Shown here piece after piece: positions 17,573 through 25,429 of a stretch of DNA of 64,000 bases. This DNA comes from CBDAUN01 sp965200645 (GTDB lineage: Bacteria > Pseudomonadota > Gammaproteobacteria > Arenicellales > JAJDZL01), in the NCBI GenBank assembly GCA_965200645.1, contig CBDAUN010000003.1, forward strand, positions 682,001-746,000, given 5' to 3'. Under the pieces are notes generated by a model that searched no databases, was not told where the DNA came from, and saw nothing but the letters and a program-made list of their open reading frames with translations. The position numbers and the translations under genes are program-made. The stretch's first letter is position 1; the number at the start of each line of letters is the position of its first letter.

Positions 17573-18760
17573 TTATTCCCCTCGAGTTAAGGATTCCATG
17601 CGCTTGCGTACATCGTCTACATTGCCGCCAACAATGTTTAACGACTCGAGTCGTCGTCCTCCAGCTGCAATGTCACTGCCAAGAAGTGCACCCGCCAATG
17701 TAATGAGTGAATCAGTTACAGGGGTGTCAACTGAAGTCATGCGGGCTACCGACTGCAAGGGAATCAAAGAACCCGATACAGCATCACGCAAAATCGCCGC
17801 AGCTTCGGCTGAATCCGATACAAATCTTTGACCCGCAAATGTGTGGATCATCTTAGATGTGTCAGGCAAGTTGCGAACACCAAATTTCGCCGCTACGTCA
17901 CAACGCTCTTGTAGTGCTTTCTCTGCAGCTGCCAACACCCGTGCGGAATCAAACTGGATTTTAAGCGTTTGATTTTCGGCTAATGGTTCGGCCCCTTCAG
18001 GCAGGCTCTTCTTACCTGCAACCACACTCGATCCAAACATCAATGCACAGGCCTCTACTACACCGCTCCCATCCGACAAACTGCTTTGCAGTACAGTACC
18101 GCTAGACACTGCATTGGCGAGAATGTCTAGGAGCCCGCTAACTTGACGCATTCGGGAACTCGGTAGCGGGGCTACTAGTGCTGCTGCTGCTGCAGTTAGG
18201 TGAAGTGTATTTCCTTCCGCTCGTGGCCAATAAGGCAGAGTCTGTGCTTCAACAATAGTAATGTCAGCCGAACACCCGCAGACTGTGAGTAACGTACGAG
18301 TTTCAAATGCCGCGAACGTACGGGCTGGAACAATGACCAGAGTCTGTCCATCTCTAAGATGATCAGCCAGCACCATCGCATAGGTGCGGTGCTTGTGTAC
18401 TGGGCCGGTAGCAAAAATTAAGTCCGCTGAGGAAACCGCATAGTCCAGTTCAGCTGTAGTCGCAATTGACGGAGTTGATTCCTGGTCTATCTGATAGGTG
18501 CCAACTGGGCCATCGCCACGAAGCGTGATCCCCCCTGCATTTCGAATTGAACGTAGCTCAGTTCCGTAAGCACTGAACAAAGTCACATCGTAATTTTGCG
18601 ACAGAGCCAGAGCCGCCAGTAGTCGGCCTTCGTTACCGCCGCCAAGAACCGTTACACGTTCGTAACTGCGTGCAGTAATGTTATCAACACCGCGTTGCGA
18701 GGCAATTTCGAGGTGCTTTGCAAATGCCTCAAATTCAGTGGCCATCAGAGTATCAACCAC
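17573..18760 (-). CDS. opine dehydrogenase-like NAD(P) enzyme in the microcompartment operon
   Basis: A 395-residue enzyme with a Rossmann motif VTVLGGGNEG at about 36-45, the family stretch EAQTLPYWPR, and an all-helical C-terminal domain ending TPVTDSLITLAGALLGSD. This is the architecture of octopine/nopaline dehydrogenases. These make or split secondary amines between an amino acid and a keto acid. About 35 residues precede the Rossmann fold; they contain an amphipathic helix (EFEAFAKHLEIA) that could be an encapsulation peptide. It may cleave an N-substituted amino acid to amino acid plus carbonyl compound inside the shell. A second possible start is the ATG at 18745. The usual His of the family's C-terminal domain is not obvious to me. 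Confidence 0.75.
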   Translation of the reverse strand: MVDTLMATEFEAFAKHLEIASQRGVDNITARSYERVTVLGGGNEGRLLAALALSQNYDVTLFSAYGTELRSIRNAGGITLRGDGPVGTYQIDQESTPSIATTAELDYAVSSADLIFATGPVHKHRTYAMVLADHLRDGQTLVIVPARTFAAFETRTLLTVCGCSADITIVEAQTLPYWPRAEGNTLHLTAAAAALVAPLPSSRMRQVSGLLDILANAVSSGTVLQSSLSDGSGVVEACALMFGSSVVAGKKSLPEGAEPLAENQTLKIQFDSARVLAAAEKALQERCDVAAKFGVRNLPDTSKMIHTFAGQRFVSDSAEAAAILRDAVSGSLIPLQSVARMTSVDTPVTDSLITLAGALLGSDIAAGGRRLESLNIVGGNVDDVRKRMESLTRGE

Positions 18761-18813
18761 CTATTTCTCATTCGTTAGAATCAATCGAGAATGAGTATTG
18801 CGTGTCTAATCGC

Positions 18814-19104
18814 TCAAGAGTCGAGCAAACGTTCTACTTCGTCATGAGGACGCGGAATAATATGTACTGCGACTACTTCACCAACCTTATTAGCCGCACT
18901 CGCACCGGCATCGACTGATGCTTTGACTGCGCCAACTTCTCCTCTAACCAGCGTAGACACTAATCCACCGCCAACTCTTGTTTGTCGAAGAATTGATACG
19001 TTCGCTGCCTTCACCATTGCATCGGCAGCTTCTATGGAAGCGACCAATCCACGAGTTTCAATCATGCCCAATGCAGTTTGTACATGGTCGTTTTTTGATG
19101 GCAT
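18814..19104 (-). CDS. hexameric microcompartment shell protein (BMC-H)
   Basis: A 96-residue single BMC-domain protein (Pfam BMC type). It has LGMIETRGLVASIEAADAMVKAANV at the N-terminus, the pore loop RVGGG in place of the common KIGSG, and HIIPRPHDEVE near the end. This is the EutM/PduA type that tiles the facets. A good ribosome site (GGAG, 6 bp before ATG) supports the start. It is the only BMC-H in the window, so the facets should be built from one hexamer plus the tandem protein. The pore loop glycines suggest a small polar pore. Confidence 0.95.
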   Translation of the reverse strand: MPSKNDHVQTALGMIETRGLVASIEAADAMVKAANVSILRQTRVGGGLVSTLVRGEVGAVKASVDAGASAANKVGEVVAVHIIPRPHDEVERLLDS

Positions 19105-19164
19105 ATGATTCTCCTTTAATGATTATTTTGATAATATTTTTATATAGTTAGAAAGATTTATTAA

Positions 19165-19437
19165 TCATTTAAATGATATTTCATCAACGATAGCGACGAT
19201 CGCCGCATCGGCGATGGTACCTTGTAATTCTTCCGGCACCCTTGCGGCAGAACCCATTGCCACTAAAACTGTCTGACCAATTCCGGCACCTACAGTATCA
19301 GATGCCACGATGGGCTCTACATTAGAAGTAGTCAACTTTTTTTCTTCGCCAAACTGGACGATTAAAAGAGGATAAGAACTCAGGCGAGGATTCCGAACCG
19401 GAGCGGTTACGGTGCCGATGACTGTTCCAATTCGCAT
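19165..19437 (-). CDS. pentameric microcompartment vertex protein (BMC-P, EutN/CcmL type)
   Basis: About 90 residues starting MRIGTVIGTV, with VGAGIGQTVLVAMGSAAR and IVAIVDEI, the EutN/CcmL/CsoS4 fold. Five copies cap each vertex, so its presence argues for a closed polyhedral shell. The start is the ATG at 19437, overlapping the stop of the glutamine-synthetase-like gene (TGATG); a GTG one codon earlier is possible. The roughly 60 bp before the BMC-H gene hold only A/T-rich sequence with a loose inverted repeat. Confidence 0.93.
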   Translation of the reverse strand: MRIGTVIGTVTAPVRNPRLSSYPLLIVQFGEEKKLTTSNVEPIVASDTVGAGIGQTVLVAMGSAARVPEELQGTIADAAIVAIVDEISFK

Positions 19438-20744
19438 CACATATTTCTCAGGTAACGATCGATTTCCACTTGGGAGACTGCTGCATTGACAAAGCCTGCT
19501 TCTCGCTCAGCCTGTTGCAAAAGAACTTCGAGCCGGTCACTGCCCAGAACATTCTTCAACCAGTCTGAATTTCTAGCGAGATCCATCGCTTCGGATAGGC
19601 TAAGTGGGAGTGCAGGAGCATCTTCGATTGTGTATGCGTCAGTTTCAATCATGGGCGGCGGTTCGAGACCCTGCTCGATACCATCCAACCCGGCGGCGAT
19701 TTCTGTGGCAAATAAGTAATATGGATTGCAATCAGCGGATCCATCACGCTTTTCGACTCTGACTGCGCTATCGGATCCCTGAATCACTCTTAAGGCGGCG
19801 GTACGATTGTCTATACCCCAAGTGATGTTTGTCGGACAGAAAGAATAGGGAGCGCGACGCTTGTATGCATTGGGTGTTGTTGATACTGCAATGGATGCTT
19901 CCGCCATGCGTTGCGCAAGTCCAGCCAAGTAGTTCTTGCCCATTGCGGAAATTGTCCCGTTGTTGGAAAACAGATTGACTTCATCTTGCCAAAGGGAGTG
20001 ATGGGTATGAAAGCCATTACCCGACTCTTCGGCGAAAGGTTTTGCCATGAATGTGGCCAAATAGCCGTGTTGCATTGCAATTTCTTTAATCATTGATCTA
20101 AACATCACAACACGGTCTGCGGTTTCAAGAGCTTCTCCATAGCGAATGTTGATCTCAACCTGTCCGGGGGCGTATTCGGGATTGGATTGCTCAATAGGAA
20201 TTCCGAGGTCATTCAAATGTCTGCGCATCGGGCCGACGATGTGCTCCAATTCAGCGGCTCGCGTAAGGTTGTAAACTTGAATTCCTCTATCCTTTGGCAT
20301 TAGGGTTTCGGGGTCCAGAAGATAAAACTCCAATTCAGCACCAATTTTCACAGTGTAACCCGCCGCCGCAGCCCGCTCTACTTGAGTGATCAGTGCTTGA
20401 CGGGGATCAACAGACAAGGGTTTGTGGTCCATACTTTCTGCATAACCAAGCACAATTGCAACTCCAGGCTCCCATGGTGACGCCACTGGTGCGGATAGTG
20501 GAAACATGTGCATGTCCGGAAAACCATTCTCCATGTTGGCACACGGCGAATCCCATAAATCGCTCGTCATATCCATTACCAGCAGTGCAATTGAAAGGGC
20601 GCATCCATTGTTGGCAATTGATCCCCAATTACTGGCCGGAACCCGTTTCCCTCGCATGATGCCATTCATGTCACCCATACCAATCACGACCGTATGAGTT
20701 CCGTCTGGCAATGTAGTGAAGTCGTTATGTTTTGCTGACATCAT
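19437..20744 (-). CDS. glutamine synthetase-like gamma-glutamyl-amine ligase
   Basis: About 435 residues of the glutamine synthetase superfamily. Metal and substrate residues are visible in GAELEFYLLD, YAPGQVEINI, GNGFHTHHSLW and NITWGIDNRTAALRV. The DGSS ammonium-site motif and the adenylylation Tyr region of true GlnA are not recognisable. The general look is that of PuuA, GmaS or IpuC, which join glutamate to an amine (putrescine, methylamine, isopropylamine). It is the first gene of the BMC operon, with GGGAGG upstream. I choose ATG at 20744 over a TTG two codons earlier. Inferred role: capture of the imported amine as a gamma-glutamyl amide. A plain glutamine synthetase is less likely. 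Confidence 0.83.
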   Translation of the reverse strand: MMSAKHNDFTTLPDGTHTVVIGMGDMNGIMRGKRVPASNWGSIANNGCALSIALLVMDMTSDLWDSPCANMENGFPDMHMFPLSAPVASPWEPGVAIVLGYAESMDHKPLSVDPRQALITQVERAAAAGYTVKIGAELEFYLLDPETLMPKDRGIQVYNLTRAAELEHIVGPMRRHLNDLGIPIEQSNPEYAPGQVEINIRYGEALETADRVVMFRSMIKEIAMQHGYLATFMAKPFAEESGNGFHTHHSLWQDEVNLFSNNGTISAMGKNYLAGLAQRMAEASIAVSTTPNAYKRRAPYSFCPTNITWGIDNRTAALRVIQGSDSAVRVEKRDGSADCNPYYLFATEIAAGLDGIEQGLEPPPMIETDAYTIEDAPALPLSLSEAMDLARNSDWLKNVLGSDRLEVLLQQAEREAGFVNAAVSQVEIDRYLRNM

Positions 20745-20826
20745 TCGCAATCTTTCCTCCCTCAGAATCGTATCGAAGTCTTACTTTACGGTGAATTATG
20801 GTGAGTTAGCAAATATGAAAGTTTGT

Positions 20827-20842
20827 ATACTGTATACAGTAT
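20827..20842. promoter_or_regulatory. perfect 16-bp palindrome, candidate operator of the GntR/FCD regulator
   Basis: The sequence ATACTGTATACAGTAT is a perfect palindrome in the 126-bp divergent region. It lies 28 bp before the flavin oxidase ATG and 82 bp before the BMC operon ATG. Its core GTATAC with flanking T/A matches the style of FCD-type GntR sites. It contains TATACT-like hexamers that could be part of a -10 element, so binding would block transcription. The regulator is encoded within the operon. Confidence 0.6.
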
Positions 20843-20870
20843 TCAAAAGAATAGCAAATTTTCTTATACC

Positions 20871-22016
20871 ATGCAAAGAAACAGCGAAGTGCTTGTAGTC
20901 GGCGCAGGAATTGCCGGTGTGATGACTGCGCTGAGCCTTCGTCGGCGTGGGTACCAAGTCACCTTAATTGACCGATGGGAGCCCGGGCATCCACGCGCTT
21001 CCTCAACCGATTATTCGCGCATCATCCGTTCCATACACGGCAGCGACCAGTTGTATACCAAGTGGGTACGTGAAGCTCGGACCAGGTGGATGGAACTTCA
21101 AGCACAAATGAATCGCTCCTTGTATGTGGAATGTGGAGCCTTGATTATCGCGACTGAAGGACGATCACAGTGGGAAGACTCAACTTTGGAAACTTTCGAC
21201 AAGTTGAGTGTGCCCTACTTCAAGTTTGATGTGGATGAACTTCGCGTACGCTTCCCTCAATTTGATTTCAAAAATGTTGCCTATGGAATTTATGAACCCG
21301 AATCCGGTTTGCTCATGGCGCATCGGGCTGTCGTCGAAACTGCCAGTTTATTTCAAAGAGAAGGCGGGCGGATAATCCGTGGGCGGGTGTACACGGACGA
21401 CTTCGAACGCTTATATTTGAACGGCTCGCCTCTTGAAGCCGACTTGATTGTCGTAACTGCTGGACCATGGCTTCGAGATTTGTTTCGACGCACTCTTGGA
21501 CCACATTTGCAGGTGGTCCGACAAAATATCATCTACACTTCCACCCCCGATTCGGAAGCAATGTTCGACTGCCAGAACATGCCATGTTGGGTGGACCACG
21601 GTTATCAAGCCTATGGTACCTCTTCGGTAGAAGGTTCGGGAGTTAAGGCTGCAATTGCCTGGACTGAAGCCATCATTGACCTTGATAACGATGACCGAGT
21701 TGTGGATGAAGCGACGTTCAATCGCACCCGACTTTATCTGCAGAACAGATTTCCGAAGTTGGTCAACCAAAAGGCTGTTGACCAAAAGGCATGTCAAATT
21801 GCAATGACATCTGATACACACTTCATCGTCGACTTTCATCCGGAATATGATAATGTGCTGATTGCTGGCGGTTGCTCCGGACACTTGTTCAAGCATGGAC
21901 CTGTATTTGGCGACTTTGTTGCCGGAGTAGGATTGAAAGAATACGGTGCTGATCAAAGATTCAAACTCGGCACTCGATCCAAACTTGATGATCTGGAATC
22001 GCCCTCCGGACGCTAG
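20871..22016 (+). CDS. monomeric sarcosine oxidase-like FAD oxidoreductase (DAO family)
   Basis: About 381 residues. The N-terminus VLVVGAGIAGVMTALSLRRRGY is an FAD-binding dinucleotide fold, and near the C-terminus GGCSGHLFKHGP resembles monomeric sarcosine oxidase and N-methyl-amino-acid oxidases. A Cys near residue 308 (KACQ) sits where those enzymes bind FAD covalently. Such enzymes oxidise secondary amino acids to an amino acid plus aldehyde. PuuB, the gamma-glutamylputrescine oxidase, is another member of the wider family. The start is the ATG at 20871: upstream TTG codons would run through the palindrome. Divergent from the BMC operon, it probably supplies the aldehyde for it. I see no targeting extension. 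Confidence 0.85.
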   Translation: MQRNSEVLVVGAGIAGVMTALSLRRRGYQVTLIDRWEPGHPRASSTDYSRIIRSIHGSDQLYTKWVREARTRWMELQAQMNRSLYVECGALIIATEGRSQWEDSTLETFDKLSVPYFKFDVDELRVRFPQFDFKNVAYGIYEPESGLLMAHRAVVETASLFQREGGRIIRGRVYTDDFERLYLNGSPLEADLIVVTAGPWLRDLFRRTLGPHLQVVRQNIIYTSTPDSEAMFDCQNMPCWVDHGYQAYGTSSVEGSGVKAAIAWTEAIIDLDNDDRVVDEATFNRTRLYLQNRFPKLVNQKAVDQKACQIAMTSDTHFIVDFHPEYDNVLIAGGCSGHLFKHGPVFGDFVAGVGLKEYGADQRFKLGTRSKLDDLESPSGR

Positions 22017-22040
22017 ATAAAAAATAAATTGGAGGTATTT

Positions 22041-23426
22041 ATGTCACAACTAGAAGATTATCGCGGCGTATCCACCACCGTCGCAAACACGACTGCATTG
22101 GACTTATATGAAAAGGCACTGCAGCAACTTCAGTCTTACAAGGGTGACCCTGTAGAGACTGCAGATGCAGCAATTGCTGAAGATCCGAATTTCGTCATGG
22201 CGCACTGTCTTAAAGCTCATTGCGGCTGCATTATGGCAGACGGTCAATTTAAAGGTCATATTGAAGAAACCCTTGAAAGCGCTCGTGCAGCAGTTGAACA
22301 TGGAAACGATCGTGAACGAGGACATTTCGCAGCTATAGAGGCATGGCATAGTGGAAATTTTCAGAACTATGCCAATACTCTGGAGTCGGTATTGGTCGAC
22401 AACCCACGAGACATTCTCGCTCTACAGGTTGCTCACTTAGGCGACTTCTATCTGGGAGATGCACATAATTTGAGAGACAGGGTTGCCAGAGTCTTATCAG
22501 CTTACGATAAAGATACACCCGGGTATGGCTACGCGTTGGGAATGTATTCATTCGGTTTGGAAGAGTGCAATGAATATACCAAAGCAGAGGAAGTCGGACG
22601 CAAGGCGGTAGAAATAAGTGCGGGTGATGTTTGGGCTATACACGCCGTCGCGCATGTTCTGGAAATGCAAGGTCGTCAACTTGATGGAATTGACTGGTAC
22701 GAATCGCGAGTTGACGATTGGGCACCAGACAATGAATTTGCCACCCACAATTGGTGGCACTTGGCACTGTACTATCTCGATCTGCAAAACATGGACAAAG
22801 TACTGGAAATATTCGACTCTTCCATTGCCAACGGTTCTGTTGCACTCGAACTACTTGATGCCAGCGCACTCCTTTGGAGACTGCATTTGACTGGATTTGA
22901 TGTTAGCAACCGCTTCGACACATTAGCCGACAGATGGGAGTCAACCATTTCCTATGGGGGCTATTACTGCTTCAATGATTGCCATGCAATCATGGCATTT
23001 GTAGGTTCGGATCGAAATAAGCAGGCACAATCAATGCTGGAAAAGATGGAGTCTGTCGCCAACGGTACGACTTATTCCGCAAAAATGGCACAACGTGTCG
23101 GACTACCCGTGGCAAAGTCAATCATCGCCTTTGGAGCGGGAAAATACAACAAAGCTGTGGAACTGCTAGCTCCGATTCGATATACGGCTAACTTCTTCGG
23201 CGGCAGTCATGCTCAACGTGACCTGATTTCTCAGACATTAATTGAATCTGCGATTCGAGCAGGTCAGTTTCAATACGCAAGAGCTTTACTGTCGGAACGA
23301 GCAGCAAAAAAGGATACTACTCCTCTTACCTGGCAAAATACAGCTAAGGTGCTGGGAAGTCTCAATCTTGCAAATGAAGCAAACGCGGCGAACGAACGAG
23401 CTAAGTCTTTGTTAGAACGTCACTAA
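22041..23426 (+). CDS. tetratricopeptide-repeat protein resembling TTC38
   Basis: About 461 residues, helical throughout, with degenerate TPR units and no signal peptide. It resembles the TTC38 family, known from animals and bacteria but without an assigned biochemical function. Two His-pair motifs stand out near residues 201-205 (HAVAH, then EMQGR) and 236-240 (HNWWH). They look like a buried metal or catalytic site rather than ordinary TPR surface. GGAGG lies 5 bp before the ATG at 22041. It follows the flavin oxidase by 24 bp, so the two are probably co-transcribed and part of the same regulon as the microcompartment. A scaffold role or an enzymatic role is open. Confidence 0.7.
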   Translation: MSQLEDYRGVSTTVANTTALDLYEKALQQLQSYKGDPVETADAAIAEDPNFVMAHCLKAHCGCIMADGQFKGHIEETLESARAAVEHGNDRERGHFAAIEAWHSGNFQNYANTLESVLVDNPRDILALQVAHLGDFYLGDAHNLRDRVARVLSAYDKDTPGYGYALGMYSFGLEECNEYTKAEEVGRKAVEISAGDVWAIHAVAHVLEMQGRQLDGIDWYESRVDDWAPDNEFATHNWWHLALYYLDLQNMDKVLEIFDSSIANGSVALELLDASALLWRLHLTGFDVSNRFDTLADRWESTISYGGYYCFNDCHAIMAFVGSDRNKQAQSMLEKMESVANGTTYSAKMAQRVGLPVAKSIIAFGAGKYNKAVELLAPIRYTANFFGGSHAQRDLISQTLIESAIRAGQFQYARALLSERAAKKDTTPLTWQNTAKVLGSLNLANEANAANERAKSLLERH

Positions 23427-23867
23427 AACAAAAAATTGGTTATATACGTCAACTGTTTGCTTTAGGTGGAGTTGAGGTGACTGAGCGGCAGTAAACATTT
23501 TCTCAGTCGCATCATCGCATCATCGCCTCATACTCAACAAAGATACGAATAAATTATGTAATTTCTGAGATATTACCTTGTATTATTAATATTGAGTATA
23601 AATATTACAGGGTATCAGAGTAATATGGACTACTTTCAATGTTTCATGTTGTCGTTTTATCTCAAGGTAGGCTTTGAGCTATTAAGGTAATTTTTGTCCC
23701 ATAGCGACGTGAATGTCATGAAATTTTGTTGTACCACTTCTTTGTACCTTTTCATAGTTTATAATTCGGCACGCCGTTACTGTTCTGTTCCTCCAATCAG
23801 TAATTGCAGATATCACACACACGCTTTTTTTGCGTGCTTCGGTGAGACCCAGTATTAAGAAGAATTC
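23427..23867. other. A/T-rich intergenic region between the BMC locus and trxB
   Basis: About 440 bp without a gene I can support. It contains a weak stem (GTGACTGAG with CTCAGTCGC, 23477-23510, one wobble), which could end the TTC38-like transcript. It also holds a short CATCATCG direct repeat near 23508-23530 and an A/T-rich stretch around 23570-23630 with nested inverted repeats (ATATTAC...GTAATAT). A 63-codon frame on the minus strand shows no family features. The trxB promoter should be in the right-hand part. The region marks the border between the accessory locus and conserved genes. Confidence 0.4.
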
Positions 23868-24821
23868 GTGCATTGCAAACTACTCATTCTTGGCTCAGGT
23901 CCAGCAGGCTACACAGCAGCTGTCTACGCCGCACGTTCCAATCTCTCACCTGTATTAATTACAGGAATTGAAAAGGGAGGCCAGTTATCAAAGACTACAG
24001 ATGTTGACAACTGGCCAGGAGACAACAAAGGCGTGCTGGGCCCAGACTTGATGAATCGCATGGAACTCCATGCCGCAAGATTCAATACCAATATAATTTT
24101 TGATCATATCGATAAGGTAGACCTCAATAAATATCCTTTTGAAGTCATCGGTCAATCCGAAACCTACACCTGCGAGAGCTTGATTATTGCTACCGGTGCT
24201 TCAGCCAAATATCTCGGACTGGATTCAGAGCAGGAATTTATGGGTAAAGGCGTTTCTGCTTGTGCGACCTGTGATGGATTTTTTTACCGCGGGCAACATG
24301 TTGCTGTCGTGGGCGGGGGGAATACCGCAGTCGAAGAAGCGCTGTATCTTTCGAACATTGCCGACTCAGTTACATTGATTCATCGTCGAGATCAATTGAG
24401 AGCAGAAGCAATTCTTGCTGATAAGATAAAAAGCAAATCTATAGAAAACGGTGGAAATATTACCCTTTGCTGGAACCACGTCGTTGAAGAAGTCCTTGGT
24501 GATGACAATGGCGTAACCGGTTTGTCAATCAAGAATGTTCATACCGAAGAGACTTCCAAGCTCGTTTTACAGGGAGTTTTCATTGCAATTGGCCACACCC
24601 CAAATACTGAACTATTTATAGGTCAGCTCAATATGCACGATGGATATATCGCAGTCGAGAGCGGAATTAATGGAAATGCCACTGCAACGAGCATACAAGG
24701 AGTTTACGCTGCTGGCGATGTTACGGACCATGTCTATCGACAGGCTGTCACCTCAGCCGGCACGGGATGTATGGCAGCTCTTGATGCAAACAAATTCTTA
24801 GAATCGATGGGAGTTGAATGA
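23868..24821 (+). CDS. trxB: thioredoxin reductase
   Basis: A 317-residue flavoprotein that reduces thioredoxin with NADPH. FAD-binding GSGPAGYTAAVYAAR is at the N-terminus, the redox pair CATC near residue 136 in ACATCDGFF, the NADPH-binding GGGNTAVEEALYL follows, and the C-terminal GVYAAGDVTD closes the FAD domain. The start is GTG at 23868, with AAGAAG upstream and an in-frame stop a few codons before. Its stop overlaps the ATG of the Smr gene (ATGA). Confidence 0.95.
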   Translation: MHCKLLILGSGPAGYTAAVYAARSNLSPVLITGIEKGGQLSKTTDVDNWPGDNKGVLGPDLMNRMELHAARFNTNIIFDHIDKVDLNKYPFEVIGQSETYTCESLIIATGASAKYLGLDSEQEFMGKGVSACATCDGFFYRGQHVAVVGGGNTAVEEALYLSNIADSVTLIHRRDQLRAEAILADKIKSKSIENGGNITLCWNHVVEEVLGDDNGVTGLSIKNVHTEETSKLVLQGVFIAIGHTPNTELFIGQLNMHDGYIAVESGINGNATATSIQGVYAAGDVTDHVYRQAVTSAGTGCMAALDANKFLESMGVE

Positions 24822-25390
24822 ATAACAACCCCGATTCAAATATAAGTTCATCTGAACTTTTTCATGCGGTGATGGATAAAATTGGTGTTACGCCAACCGA
24901 CGACCGAGTGAGGACAACGCCTGACAAGCCAAAGCCGCCTGTAAATCCTACTAGTCAGCAAAAGGACGATCAATTAGTGCTGAAAGAGTCTTTACAGATG
25001 TCACCTGATCATTCCATCCATGAAATAGAGGAAAACGAATCATGTCGTAAAGATCGGTTGAATCCAAAAGATTTTCGAACGCTGAAAAGAGGAAAATTCA
25101 GGATTGATGACTATATCGACTTGCACGGCCACACCGTGGAAGAGGCGAGAAAAATGATCATTCAATTCATACGTGAATCAGTATCTAGCGGCAATCAATG
25201 CGTTCGAATCGTTCATGGTAAGGGACGGCAATCATACAACGGAATCCCCAAAATTAAGCACATGACGCACGAACTGCTTAATCAACACAAGGATGTTCTT
25301 GGATACTGTAAGGCCATACCTTCCGATGGTGGCAGTGGAGCGACTTATGTTTTGCTGGTTAAACCACGAACAACTGCTTCGAGACGCTAA
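24818..25390 (+). CDS. Smr/MutS2-domain protein (SmrA-like)
   Basis: 190 residues. The N-terminal half is polar and low in complexity. The C-terminal half (about 100-187) is an Smr domain with the DLHGHT and HGKGRQ motifs of this nuclease-related family. Members of this size (YdaL/SmrA in gammaproteobacteria) have nicking endonuclease activity; the biological role is not settled. It is translationally coupled to trxB by a 4-bp overlap. It ends 39 bp before the convergent ispF, with no clear terminator between them. Confidence 0.82.
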   Translation: MNNNPDSNISSSELFHAVMDKIGVTPTDDRVRTTPDKPKPPVNPTSQQKDDQLVLKESLQMSPDHSIHEIEENESCRKDRLNPKDFRTLKRGKFRIDDYIDLHGHTVEEARKMIIQFIRESVSSGNQCVRIVHGKGRQSYNGIPKIKHMTHELLNQHKDVLGYCKAIPSDGGSGATYVLLVKPRTTASRR

Positions 25391-25429
25391 CACTATACTC
25401 GTACCTACATTTTGACAATTTCTTGCCGT

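Noticed and set aside
16193..19104. Ethanolamine, propanediol or aminopropanol microcompartment
   Set aside because: No EutBC, PduCDE, glycyl radical enzyme, cobalamin genes or aminopropanol kinase/phospholyase are present in the operon.
23682..23873. 63-codon minus-strand frame before trxB
   Set aside because: It overlaps the expected trxB promoter and has no ribosome site or similarity I recognise.
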